DNA of 27,914 nucleotides from DSNY01 sp016861185. Its GTDB lineage: Bacteria > Pseudomonadota > Gammaproteobacteria > Burkholderiales > Burkholderiaceae_F. The stretch is from assembly GCA_030263275.1 (NCBI GenBank), contig SZOR01000052.1, positions 1-27,914 on the forward strand, given 5' to 3'. The first letter of the stretch is position 1, and every line of letters begins with the position of its first letter. The translations under genes and the position numbers were made by a program. Shown one piece after another: positions 16,370 through 23,433 of the stretch. Below the pieces are notes generated by a model. The model searched no databases, was not told the origin of the DNA, and was given only the letters and a program-made list of their open reading frames with translations.

Positions 16370-16617
16370 GCTGCCTTTTCGGTGATTGCCGGCTCGACCC
16401 GCTCATGCGACACGAGGCGGTGGGCGTACGCAAGGCACGCGCGAATGTCATCCGCTTCGAGCCAGGGATAGGCGGCGAGTATCTCCTCCGCCTTGTCTCC
16501 CGCGGCCAGCATGCCCAACACATGCTCGACCGCGAGCCGGCGTCCGCGGATGATCGGCTTGCCGCCGAAGATCGCGGGATTCACGGTGATTCGCTCCAGA
16601 AGCTTCTGCTCGTCCAT
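16366..16617 (-). CDS. DUF433 putative antitoxin
   Basis: An 83-residue protein with the family pattern ITVNPAIFGGKPIIRGRRLAVEHVLGMLAAGDKAEEILAAYPWLEADDIRACLAYA. ATG at 16617 has a strong GGAGG seven bases upstream. DUF433 proteins carry a helix-turn-helix-like fold and pair with DUF5615 toxins. The four-base overlap with the toxin gene supports a working operon. It probably binds its own promoter. Confidence 0.93.
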   Translation of the reverse strand: MDEQKLLERITVNPAIFGGKPIIRGRRLAVEHVLGMLAAGDKAEEILAAYPWLEADDIRACLAYAHRLVSHERVEPAITEKAA

Positions 16618-16684
16618 CGCGGCCTCCGATTGCCGCCGATTCTACGAGCCGCGCGTCCGCGCGTCAGCCGGCACGTTCGGTCGA

Positions 16685-16722
16685 GGATCCGTTCGATCCA
16701 CTCACAATCGAACGGTGGATCG
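16685..16722. other. inverted repeat between MBL gene and DUF433 operon
   Basis: GTTCGAT (16691-16697) pairs with ATCGAAC (16707-16713), extended by GATCC (16686-16690) pairing with GGATC (16717-16721) across a three-base bulge. It may be the operator of the DUF433 operon, whose start lies 70 bp away, or a terminator for the MBL gene, whose stop is 15 bp away; no U-run is obvious. Confidence 0.55.
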
Positions 16723-16736
16723 AAGCACTTTGGGCG

Positions 16737-17375
16737 TCACGTCCCGCCCACGTACGGATTGCTGCGCCTTTCGCGGCCGAAGGTGCTTTCCGGGCCGTGG
16801 CCGGGGATGAAGACGGTGTCGTCGCCCATCGGCCACAGTCGCTGTGTGATGCTGGCGATCAGCGTGTCGTAGTCGCCGCCGGGAAAATCCGTGCGGCCGA
16901 TGCTGCCGGCGAACAGCACGTCGCCGACGAACGCGCGTTTGCTCGCGGGATCGTGAAACACCACGTGCCCCGGCGTGTGGCCGGGCGTGTGGCGCACCGC
17001 GAGCGTCACCTCGCCCACCTGCACCGTGTCGCCGTCCGCGAGCCAACGCGTCGGCGCAAACGGCTCCGCCGGCGCAAAGCCGAACATGCGCGCCTGCTGC
17101 GCCAGGCCGTCGATCCAGAACTGGTCCGCCGGATGCGGCCCGACGATCGGCACGCCGAGCATGCGCGCCAGCGTGCCCGTCCCGCCCGCGTGATCGATGT
17201 GCGCGTGCGTGAGCAGGATCTGCACGATGCGCACGCCGTGCCGCTGCGCCGCGTCCGTGATGCGCTCCAGCTCGCCGCCCGGATCGACCACCGCCGCCTC
17301 GCGCGTGCGATCGCACCAGATCAGCGAGCAGTTCTGCGCGAACGGCGTGACGGGGAGCGTTTCGTAGCGGAGCAT
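16737..17375 (-). CDS. MBL-fold metallo-hydrolase, glyoxalase II-like (YcbL type)
   Basis: A 212-residue cytoplasmic metallo-beta-lactamase-fold hydrolase. The zinc-binding motif THAHIDHAGG lies at residues 56-65 (His57, His59, Asp61, His62), followed by RHTPGHTPGH, FVGDVLFAGSIGRTDFPGG and PGHGPES. Its short length and the motif GSIGRTDFPGGD are those of YcbL-type single-domain glyoxalase II relatives rather than the full GloB, so S-lactoylglutathione or a similar thioester is the probable substrate. ATG 17375 begins the canonical MLRYETLPVTPFAQN. A degraded copy of its N-terminal third is found at 22322-22478. Confidence 0.92.
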   Translation of the reverse strand: MLRYETLPVTPFAQNCSLIWCDRTREAAVVDPGGELERITDAAQRHGVRIVQILLTHAHIDHAGGTGTLARMLGVPIVGPHPADQFWIDGLAQQARMFGFAPAEPFAPTRWLADGDTVQVGEVTLAVRHTPGHTPGHVVFHDPASKRAFVGDVLFAGSIGRTDFPGGDYDTLIASITQRLWPMGDDTVFIPGHGPESTFGRERRSNPYVGGT

Positions 17376-17432
17376 GGACGTCCTACGGCATCGAAGTCGC
17401 CGCAGGATAAGGCCATGCATCCCACGCAGCGC

Positions 17433-17518
17433 CGCAGTCCCCTCCCCTTCAAGGGGGGGTTGGGGTGGGATGGGGTCGGTCGGCGAACATCGCTCCCCCT
17501 CCCTTGCAGAGGGAGGAG
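17433..17518. repeat. G/C-run palindromic repeats
   Basis: Two elements: CTCCCCTTCAAGGGGGGG around 17440-17458 followed by a G-rich tail, and CTCCCTTGCAGAGGGAG around 17499-17515. They lie between the start of the MBL gene and the end of the basic hypothetical gene. Similar in style to, but not identical with, the repeats near the FGGY kinase. Confidence 0.7.
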
Positions 17519-17557
17519 TGAGAGACGCCCGCCGCTTGGCCGACGCCGCGAGCAGGG

Positions 17558-17914
17558 CTACGCCGCGCGCGGATGCGCGGGCTTCCTGCCCCGGGCGGCC
17601 GGCACCGCTTCGTGCCACGCCGCGACCGCGTCGCGCGCGATATGCCGGGCGGCGAGCCGCACTGCGCGCCATACGTCGTTCATCGGCTCGCGCGACGCGC
17701 GTCCGGCCAACGCCATCTCATGCACCGAGCTGCGCGCGAACTGGCTCGCGGCCATGCCCGCCCGCGTCAGCGCGCGCCCCGCAACGTCGAGCCGCGCTTT
17801 CATTTCCTTCATGTTCACCGGCGCTGCCACGAGTGCCGGAGCGGTTCGAGCGGCCGGGCGACTTGCCGGCGTACGGCGACCCGTCCTGACGGTCTTGGTT
17901 GAACGCGTGACCAT
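17558..17914 (-). CDS. small basic Ala/Arg-rich hypothetical protein
   Basis: A 118-residue protein. The start is well supported: an almost perfect Shine-Dalgarno (AAAGGAGG) lies six bases before ATG 17914. The first 32 residues are rich in Thr, Arg, Lys, Pro and Ala (histone-H1-like), followed by helical sequence APVNMKEMKARLDVAGRAL and a C-terminal tail ending RGRKPAHPRAA. No membrane segment or known motif. The strong ribosome site suggests high expression; DNA or granule binding is only a guess from charge. I do not recognise the family. Confidence 0.72.
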   Translation of the reverse strand: MVTRSTKTVRTGRRTPASRPAARTAPALVAAPVNMKEMKARLDVAGRALTRAGMAASQFARSSVHEMALAGRASREPMNDVWRAVRLAARHIARDAVAAWHEAVPAARGRKPAHPRAA

Positions 17915-18207
17915 GGGACCTCCTTTCGTACTTCAATGCGCCGGCAGTCCGGCTGCCGTGCATCCTCATCGTCGTTCGCCCGCGCCTGCGCGCCTTGAGG
18001 CGGGTCAGACCGGCCGGCACCCAGTGCGAGTGCTCTAGTTCGAGCGCCGGCGGCCGCGCGTTCGCGCTCATCGCGGCCGACGGTTCAACGCACCCGCGCG
18101 GTATTGCGTCCGGTCAATGCTTGTGCGCGCGGGCCGGTGCTACGGTGCAGGTTCGCGCACCGAAGCGCCGCGCCCGCCCCCAGCGGCACGCCGGAACCGG
18201 AGGACCC

Positions 18208-18729
18208 ATGCCCACGCGAGTCGACCTCTCCGAACTCACCCTGATGGATACGCTCGACCTCGCCACGCTGATCGAGGTGGAGGCGTTCAAGCGCTACGAT
18301 CTGTTCGTCGAGCAGATCGGCAGCTCCACCGATGCCGGAGCGTTCTTCCGGTCGATGGCGGTCAACGAGAAGAAGCACGCCGACGAACTCGCCGCGCGCC
18401 GGGCCGCGCTGTTCGGCGACACGCCGCCGCGGGTCAAGCTCGACGACATCTTCGACGTGGAGGCCCCCGACGTCGGCTCGACGTACCGGAACATGTCCGA
18501 ATACAAGGCCTGCCAGGTCGCCTTGCGCGCCGAAAAGAAGGCCTTCGAGTTCTACGAGCGCTCGCTGCGCAAGGTCACGCAACCCGACGTCAAGGCGCTG
18601 TTCGAGGAACTGCGCGACGAAGAAGCCGACCACGTCCGCATGGTCGAAGAGATCATCGCCAAGCTGCCCCCCTCGGCCAGGCTCGACACCGAAGACGAAG
18701 ACGACACGTCGATGCGGATGGGGTTCTAG
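18208..18729 (+). CDS. ferritin-like (rubrerythrin-type) di-iron protein
   Basis: A 173-residue four-helix protein. ATG 18208 is preceded by GGAGG. Di-iron ligands are visible as Glu23 or Glu25 (IEVEAF), Glu54-x-x-His57 (NEKKH), Glu109 (RAEKKAFEFYE) and Glu139-x-x-His142 (DEEADH). These two ExxH helices define the rubrerythrin group. There is no C-terminal rubredoxin (CxxC) domain, so it is an erythrin-like form, probably acting in peroxide reduction or iron handling. The acidic tail TEDEDD is unusual. No operon partner. Confidence 0.9.
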   Translation: MPTRVDLSELTLMDTLDLATLIEVEAFKRYDLFVEQIGSSTDAGAFFRSMAVNEKKHADELAARRAALFGDTPPRVKLDDIFDVEAPDVGSTYRNMSEYKACQVALRAEKKAFEFYERSLRKVTQPDVKALFEELRDEEADHVRMVEEIIAKLPPSARLDTEDEDDTSMRMGF

Positions 18730-18755
18730 GCGGGTCCGCTTTCGAGCCAGCCCGA

Positions 18756-19889
18756 TCAGCGCGCGGCGCGGCGATCGCCGGCGATCGTTGCCGCCACCGC
18801 TTCCCAGGTCGCGTCGAACTGTTCGGTGGTGAAGCCCGCGCCCGACGGCAGCCAGTCCGCGGTGCGCCCCCCGGCCAGCGTGTAGTGCCCCACCACGTCG
18901 AGGTGGTCGGCGCACGCCACGTGCACGAGCCGGCCATGCACCTGGCTGAGCGTGGGCACCACGCCGTCGTTGGTGGCCGGCGTCACCTTGAAGCCCAGGC
19001 CGGCATCGAGCCGCTTCCGCGTTGCCGCCGACGGCTTGGGGTACGGATAGCGCGGATGCGGACGCGCCGTCAGCCCGTGCAGCAGCCTGAACAGCGCGCG
19101 CAGCGCCACGTACTCCGGATCGAGCAGTTGACCGGACAGCAGCTTCTCGCGCGGCTTGGGCACGCCGGCCACGACGCAGCCGTAGTCGATGCCGGGGCGA
19201 TCAACGACCGCCGCATCGAACAGCGCGATGCCCTCCGGCGTGAGCTGCAGCAACGCGCCCTGGTCGCGCTCGATCTCGCCGAGATATTTCCACAGCGGAT
19301 CGCGGCGGTTGAAGCGGATCTTGCGCAGCAGGCCCTCGGCGATGCGATCGAGCGGCCCTTCGCGGCGGCCGATCCAGTCATCCAGACGCGCGATCGCCGC
19401 GATCGCCTTGGCCGCCGCGAGGATCGTGCCGCGGCCCTCGCCCGAGGTGGCCAGCGCGCTCGCCACCAGCAGCAGCGTCTGGCCCTGCACGGTGACGAAG
19501 TCGTTGGCGAGCGGCGTGCCGTGATGCGGCGTGGCCACGCAGATCGCCGTGCGCGTGCGGCGCGCGATGCGCTCGGCCGAGGCATCGGCCGCGATCTTCA
19601 CGCCCGGCGTCAGCAGCATCCTCACGTCGAGCCCGCCGGTGGAGTGGCCGACGAAGTGCAGCTCCTTCGCTTCCAGGCCGCCGAGGCGCAGCACCTGGCG
19701 CCGCAGCGCGTCGGCGCGGCGCGGAATCGACGCGGTCGGCTGCGTCCGGCACCGCACGACGCGCGCCCTGGCCCCGCGCCGCTCCAGCGCGCTCCGAAGC
19801 GCCTGCTCCACGCGTTCGAAGTAACTGACGGCGCCCACCGACGTGAAGCCGAAGAAGCCGGGCACGAGGAAAACCAGGCGCGTGCGCAT
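18756..19889 (-). CDS. alpha/beta-hydrolase, lipase-like
   Basis: A 377-residue hydrolase without a signal peptide. The nucleophile motif GHSTGG has Ser83, and FLVPGFFGF near the N-terminus supplies the oxyanion hole. The acid is probably Asp in ATNDGVVP and the general base His in LDVVGHY. Residues ICVATPHHGTPLAND resemble bacterial triacylglycerol lipases and esterases. ATG 19889 (MRTRLVFLVPG) is preferred; an in-frame ATG at 19919 adds ten residues. Its substrate is unknown. It is the last intact chromosomal gene before the decayed island. Confidence 0.85.
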   Translation of the reverse strand: MRTRLVFLVPGFFGFTSVGAVSYFERVEQALRSALERRGARARVVRCRTQPTASIPRRADALRRQVLRLGGLEAKELHFVGHSTGGLDVRMLLTPGVKIAADASAERIARRTRTAICVATPHHGTPLANDFVTVQGQTLLLVASALATSGEGRGTILAAAKAIAAIARLDDWIGRREGPLDRIAEGLLRKIRFNRRDPLWKYLGEIERDQGALLQLTPEGIALFDAAVVDRPGIDYGCVVAGVPKPREKLLSGQLLDPEYVALRALFRLLHGLTARPHPRYPYPKPSAATRKRLDAGLGFKVTPATNDGVVPTLSQVHGRLVHVACADHLDVVGHYTLAGGRTADWLPSGAGFTTEQFDATWEAVAATIAGDRRAAR

Positions 19890-19983
19890 GAAGGGATTGT
19901 GCGCGCGCTCAGTCTCCAAGCTCCAGCCTTTGCGCGCTTGGCGACAACAACTCGGTTAGAGCCGGCAACTTCTTGCGTCTGGC

Positions 19984-20783
19984 TCAGGCGACGAGCCGTT
20001 CCACGAGCAGCGAGACGCGCGAGTACGTTAGAAACGCCTCGTGCGTCGCCCGCGTGATGGCCACGTAGGCCAGGCGCACGTCGTCCTCGAGCCCGGTCCC
20101 ATGTCGGCCGAGCGCACCGAGTCCGGCCACCGCCACACACGGAAACTCCAAACCCTTGGCGGTGTGCATGGTCATCAGCCGCACGGCCGGTGTGCTCACC
20201 GTGATGCGGTTGCGATTGACCTTGGCCACGTCCACCGGAATGCCCAGCCGCGCACAGGCCGCGGCCATGCGATCGCCGATGTGATGCTCCGTGCTCCGGG
20301 TACAGCACCGCCATCTGCGGCCACGTGTAGCCCGCCGTGTGGCGACCCTGCAGCCACTCGGCCACCGTATGCGCCTCGCCGTCGTAATCGACATGGCACG
20401 ATCGGCTTGCTCTTGAACGGATGCTCGGGCGGGAAGACGAGCTGAGGATCACGCTCCAGCATCCGCACCACGTCGTACATGTGGCCGCGCACCTGCTCGA
20501 ACGGGCTTTGTTCGCGCACGGGGCCGCGATCGGTCAGCAGCTCGATCTCGGTTTTCGTGGCGGACAGGACGTTGTCGAGCCGCCAGTCCTTGACCTCCAG
20601 GACGAGCAGACCGTGGTCCGGATGAATGACCACGAAGTCCGGATGCCGTCCGCGCGGCCCGACCGGCAGGTTGTGCCAGACGACGGCGTTGTCTTCGAGG
20701 AAGTCCTTCAGGCGCTCGGCCAGGCGCAGCTCGCTGCGGGCGTCGAAGCGGGCGGCGCCGAGTGAAGGGATCAGCGTGGCCAT
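19984..20783 (-). pseudogene. NERD-domain / UvrD-like helicase, collapsed by internal deletion and frameshift
   Basis: Reading leftwards from ATG 20783, the N-terminus is a NERD (nuclease-related) domain: HNLPVGPRGRHPDFVVIHPDHGLLVLEVKDW, with Asp and the ExK pair of a restriction-like site. Near 20405 this stops and a helicase C-terminal region begins (VDYDGEAHTVAEWLQG, then after another shift near 20285, IGDRMAAACARLGIP and VRLMTMHTAKGLEFPCVAV, helicase motif V, and LAYVAITRATH, motif VI). Walker A, motif II and everything between are missing, so several hundred codons were lost. The full relative is a NERD-UvrD helicase found with defence genes. Non-functional as a helicase. Confidence 0.85.
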
Positions 20784-20789
20784 AGGCCG

Positions 20790-21094
20790 TCAGCCAAACC
20801 GGTCGCCAAGCGACTCCAACAGGCGGCGGCCATGGACGATCGCGATGACAAGAATGCGATCCCTCTCGACCCGGTAGATCAACCGATAGCTGTAGACAAA
20901 AGCTCGCGGACGGCCGGGTCGTCAAGTTCCGGGACCACGCGCCCCGCCGCGGGAAACGCGGGAAGTGATCGTCCGAGATCCAGGATCTTCTGCACGACCG
21001 CCCTGGCGTAGAAGGGCGAATCGCGTTCGATGTAGGCGGCAATCGACTCGATGTCCTCGATCGCCTCCGGCGACCACGCTACTTCGACAACCAT
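20790..21094 (-). pseudogene. RelE/ParE-family toxin, frameshifted
   Basis: ATG 21094 begins MVVEVAWSPEAIEDIESIAAYIERDSPFYARAVVQKIL, a typical ParE start. After PAVRELL the frame breaks at a T-run near 20900; with one base restored it continues VYSYRLIYRVERDRILVIAIVHGRRLL to a stop at 20790, giving 101 residues, exactly family length. The 305-base span is one short of a multiple of three. The lost base is in a four-T run, so a homopolymer sequencing error is possible. ParE toxins inhibit gyrase. Preceded by a likewise frameshifted antitoxin. Confidence 0.85.
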
Positions 21095-21260
21095 TTGGCC
21101 AAGCGCACTTCGGTCTGCTCCTGAGTGAGCGTGCCTTCGGTGTCGGCGCGCGCGATGCCGCGGCGAATCTCAGCGGCTCCATGGCGGGCGCCGCCGTTCG
21201 AACGTCCGCGACGAGCTGCGCCAGCCACTCGAGTTCTTGCCGATGCGACAGATCAAGCAT
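21079..21260 (-). pseudogene. antitoxin of the RelE/ParE pair, frameshifted
   Basis: ATG 21260 starts MLDLSHRQELEWLAQLVADVRTAA; near 21190 the frame shifts by one missing base and continues GAAEIRRGIARADTEGTLTQEQTEVRLAKWLSK to a stop at 21079. Repaired length is 60 residues, suited to a small antitoxin. Its end overlaps the toxin start by 16 bp and its start overlaps the AbiEi-like stop by 8 bp, so the three genes were one transcript. 182 bases is again one short of a multiple of three. Confidence 0.72.
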
Positions 21261-22287
21261 CGGCGCGAACGATCCGCTCGAAGATCAGCCTTGCCGTTTC
21301 GATGCAACGGCCGTCGCCGGTGGCCATCAGGTCCGCATACACCAGCGGCTCCGGCGCCAGCGCGGCGTCCTTGGCGTCGAAGTTCCAGAACCGGCGATAG
21401 ATCTCGACGTTGCCGCCGGCGTCGGTGCGCAGTCGCAGATCGACGATCAGCCGCGGATCGACTCTATCCGCATAGAACGTGGCAGTGCCCGGGCGCAGGT
21501 AGCGGGTGATGCGTCCGCCTGCCGGCTCGCCGCCGAGCACCGCGCCGTACTTGGTGGGGTCGATCGTGTTCCACCACCCAAGGCTCTCCGCGCGATAGCG
21601 ACCGAGCAGCAAGCGCGGCCGCAACGTGCGCGGATAGAACTCGGCCCACTGCTGCAGCAACCGCTCGTGCTGTAGCAGTCGGCGCTTGCCTTGCACTTCG
21701 GCCACGAAGCCCAGCTTGGGCAGTTCGGCCATCACCCAGCCGACGGTTCCGTGCGCCACGCCGGCACGCTGCGCGATCTCCCTGTAGGGCAGATCGACCC
21801 ATTCCGGGTGACAGATCAATGCAAACAACACCTGCAGCCCGCTCGCCTGGAATGCGCGTCCGACGGGCAGCCCTACGCCCGCGGGCAACTGCGGCTTTTC
21901 ACCCTTCACCCAGATGAACAGCGGCGGCTGATCGATGAACGCGTTGCCCGCACCGTCGACGAACGGAATTCCGCGGGCACGAAGTTCTTCGGCCATCGGC
22001 GGCGTGACGTAATCGGCCACCAGGAGCGCTCGTTCGCCGAGCCGTTCGAGCTGGTGAACCACCGCGCCCAGCGCCTTGGGGCGCAATCCTCGCTTCAACT
22101 CGACGGCGTATCTGACTTCCCGGCCGCCGTAGCCGAGTCGCACGATCGCGTCGGCTGCCGTCTTGCGCAGCGCGACCTTGGGCCCCTCGGCTGCAGCCTT
22201 GATGCCGTAGCCCCGCAGCCGGGCGAGAGCAGCCGCGAGGAGTTCGTTCGGAGCAGTTCGTTTGTCCACGATGACCGCATTGTCCAC
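21253..22287 (-). CDS. AbiEi-like antitoxin/transcriptional regulator (COG4861-type)
   Basis: A 344-residue protein. Middle region VDLPYREIAQRAGVAHGTVGWVMAELPKLGFV is a winged helix-turn-helix, and the downstream part has the restriction-fold-like layout of type IV AbiEi antitoxins. The N-terminal 100 residues (RYAVELKRGLRPKALGAVVHQL) resemble a nuclease-like fold. The start is either GTG 22287 or GTG 22269; both lie within the symmetric operator at 22263-22317. The usual partner, an AbiEii nucleotidyltransferase, is absent; instead the broken ParDE-type pair follows with an 8-bp overlap. Probably an autorepressor, now without a type IV toxin. Confidence 0.75.
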   Translation of the reverse strand: MDNAVIVDKRTAPNELLAAALARLRGYGIKAAAEGPKVALRKTAADAIVRLGYGGREVRYAVELKRGLRPKALGAVVHQLERLGERALLVADYVTPPMAEELRARGIPFVDGAGNAFIDQPPLFIWVKGEKPQLPAGVGLPVGRAFQASGLQVLFALICHPEWVDLPYREIAQRAGVAHGTVGWVMAELPKLGFVAEVQGKRRLLQHERLLQQWAEFYPRTLRPRLLLGRYRAESLGWWNTIDPTKYGAVLGGEPAGGRITRYLRPGTATFYADRVDPRLIVDLRLRTDAGGNVEIYRRFWNFDAKDAALAPEPLVYADLMATGDGRCIETARLIFERIVRADA

Positions 22288-22317
22288 GGTACGTGGACAG
22301 TGTCAATTCGGTGGACA
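22263..22317. promoter_or_regulatory. symmetric four-half-site operator of the AbiEi-like gene
   Basis: TGTCCAC at 22263-22269 and 22281-22287, GTGGACA at 22293-22299 and 22311-22317. Spacers are 11, 5 and 11 bases, so the whole array is symmetric about 22290. The inner pair extends to TGTCCACG/CGTGGACA around GTA. The array covers the start codon(s) of the AbiEi-like gene. A binding site for that protein is the natural reading; the binding itself is inferred. Confidence 0.75.
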
Positions 22318-22321
22318 GGCC

Positions 22322-22478
22322 GCTCCGGAAGGCCGTCGATCCGGAACCGGTTGCCCGGATGCGGACCGACGATCAGCACGCCCAGCGCGCCGGTGCCGCC
22401 CGCATGATCGATGGGCGCGTGCGTGAGCAGGATCTGCCCGAACGGCGTGTCGGGGAGGGTCTCGTAGCGGAGAATCAA
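22322..22478 (-). pseudogene. degraded internal-deletion copy of the MBL-fold hydrolase gene
   Basis: The minus strand reads ILRYETLPDTPFGQ, then ILLTHAPIDHAGGTGALGVLIVGPHP and FRIDGL, matching residues 2-14, 52-67 and on of the MBL gene at 16737-17375. The start ATG has become ATT, the second metal-binding His is Pro, 38 codons are missing between two CTGC tetranucleotides that in the intact gene lie at 17220 and 17334, and 3 more codons are lost. Homology stops at about 22322, next to the AbiEi operator. It cannot make a functional hydrolase. Confidence 0.88.
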
Positions 22479-22559
22479 GCAGCGACCGACGCGCCGGCCT
22501 CGGAAGAGGGAGCGCCGCGGAACATCGCGGCTTCGGTTCGCCTCAGGGCCGAGATGGAG

Positions 22560-22718
22560 TTACGGCTTCTCCGCCACGACTTTGCCGTTCTTCATCACGT
22601 AAACCGGCGTGCCGTACATGCGCGCAATCCGGCGCGCCTCCTTGGCGGCGCGGCGCAGTGAGCGGCCGACGGCCCGCGAGAAGTCGTCGTGCTTTGGCTT
22701 TGCGGTTCTTGTCTTCAT
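22560..22718 (-). CDS. 52-residue partner (putative antitoxin) of the zeta-like toxin
   Basis: Starts with ATG at 22718, overlapping the toxin stop in ATGA. The protein begins MKTRTAKPKHDDFSRAVG and ends YVMKNGKVVAEKP. The N-terminal half is basic and helical, followed by YGTPVYVMKNGKVV, a short beta hairpin. It is absent from most annotation because of its size. Translational coupling to the toxin argues that the two act together. I do not recognise a named family; an antitoxin role is inferred from position, and such a gene order (toxin first) is the reverse of the classical epsilon-zeta order. Confidence 0.75.
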   Translation of the reverse strand: MKTRTAKPKHDDFSRAVGRSLRRAAKEARRIARMYGTPVYVMKNGKVVAEKP

Positions 22719-23251
22719 GGCCCCCGGTCGAGCAGTTCCGGTTTGCTGCCCGAGTTATCGTACACGGACCACTTGTCTGCCAGCGGCCGGTAGATGTCGA
22801 CGAAGTTCTGCCAACTGCGATCGAAACGTCGCAGCACGTCGGCGCGCGGGATGTTGTGCCCACCCTGTTTGACCCGCGCCGCGATCCGCCGCAATGCCAG
22901 GCGCGGCGAGGCAATCTTCAGGTACACGATCTCGATCCGGTACCCGGCGCGCTTCATCGTGCGCAAACGGGCGGCATATCCGACTCCGCTCAGGGTGCTC
23001 TCGAAGGCGAAGCTCTCGCGCGCCTGCGCCAGCCGATCCAGCTCCGCCAGGAACACTCGGCCCGCCGCAATCGCTGCATCGTCCGGTCTGAGCGGCGACA
23101 GTCCCGTCGCGATCAGATCGGCGTTCACGAAGTGGACGACGCCGGCCTCCCTCGGCAGGAAGTCGCGCGCGAACGTCGTCTTGCCGGCGCCGTTGGGACC
23201 GGCGATTACGATGCAGCGTGGTTGAGCGCGCTTGCGGCGCGGCTTCTGCAA
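22715..23251 (-). CDS. zeta-toxin-family P-loop kinase
   Basis: A 178-residue protein with Walker A GPNGAGKT (residues 18-25), NADLIA (Asp45), ESFAFESTLSG and a late Arg-rich helix ALRRIAARVKQGGHNI. These are the zeta-toxin/UDP-N-acetylglucosamine-kinase hallmarks: the family phosphorylates UNAG and blocks cell-wall synthesis. The start is TTG at 23251 with GGGAG seven bases upstream; no ATG is available in front of the P-loop. The stop overlaps the following 52-residue gene by four bases. It is one of the few apparently intact genes in the island. Confidence 0.85.
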   Translation of the reverse strand: MQKPRRKRAQPRCIVIAGPNGAGKTTFARDFLPREAGVVHFVNADLIATGLSPLRPDDAAIAAGRVFLAELDRLAQARESFAFESTLSGVGYAARLRTMKRAGYRIEIVYLKIASPRLALRRIAARVKQGGHNIPRADVLRRFDRSWQNFVDIYRPLADKWSVYDNSGSKPELLDRGP

Positions 23252-23254
23252 GCT

Positions 23255-23389
23255 CTACTCCCTGCAGTTCGGCCCCACTCGACGGGACTTCGGGTGTTCG
23301 CACGGGGCAACGGCGAGCGTATCGACGCCGGTGCTCTGGCGCGCAGCGGCGTACACGAGCTGCCCGAAGTCTTTGTCTCCGCTCAACAC
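23255..23389 (-). pseudogene. remnant of a DUF5615/PIN-like toxin
   Basis: The minus strand reads VLSGDKDFGQLVYAAARQSTGVDTLAVAPC, ending at TAG 23255. DKDFGQLV is the most conserved block of DUF5615 proteins (compare LDKDFGEL in the intact gene at 16019-16369). No start or N-terminal acidic residues are found upstream, so it is a C-terminal fragment. It abuts the zeta toxin start. Confidence 0.65.
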
Positions 23390-23433
23390 CTCAGCCCACG
23401 TACTCCGGAGTCAACCGAAACGGATTCGGGCCG

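Noticed and set aside
16324..18038. Long plus-strand frames across the DUF433 and MBL genes
   Set aside because: No recognisable protein features; they are antisense to well-supported genes.
19900..19990. Possible tRNA remnant next to the island boundary (TQEVAGSNR-like translation)
   Set aside because: No cloverleaf can be drawn; cannot be supported as an attachment site.
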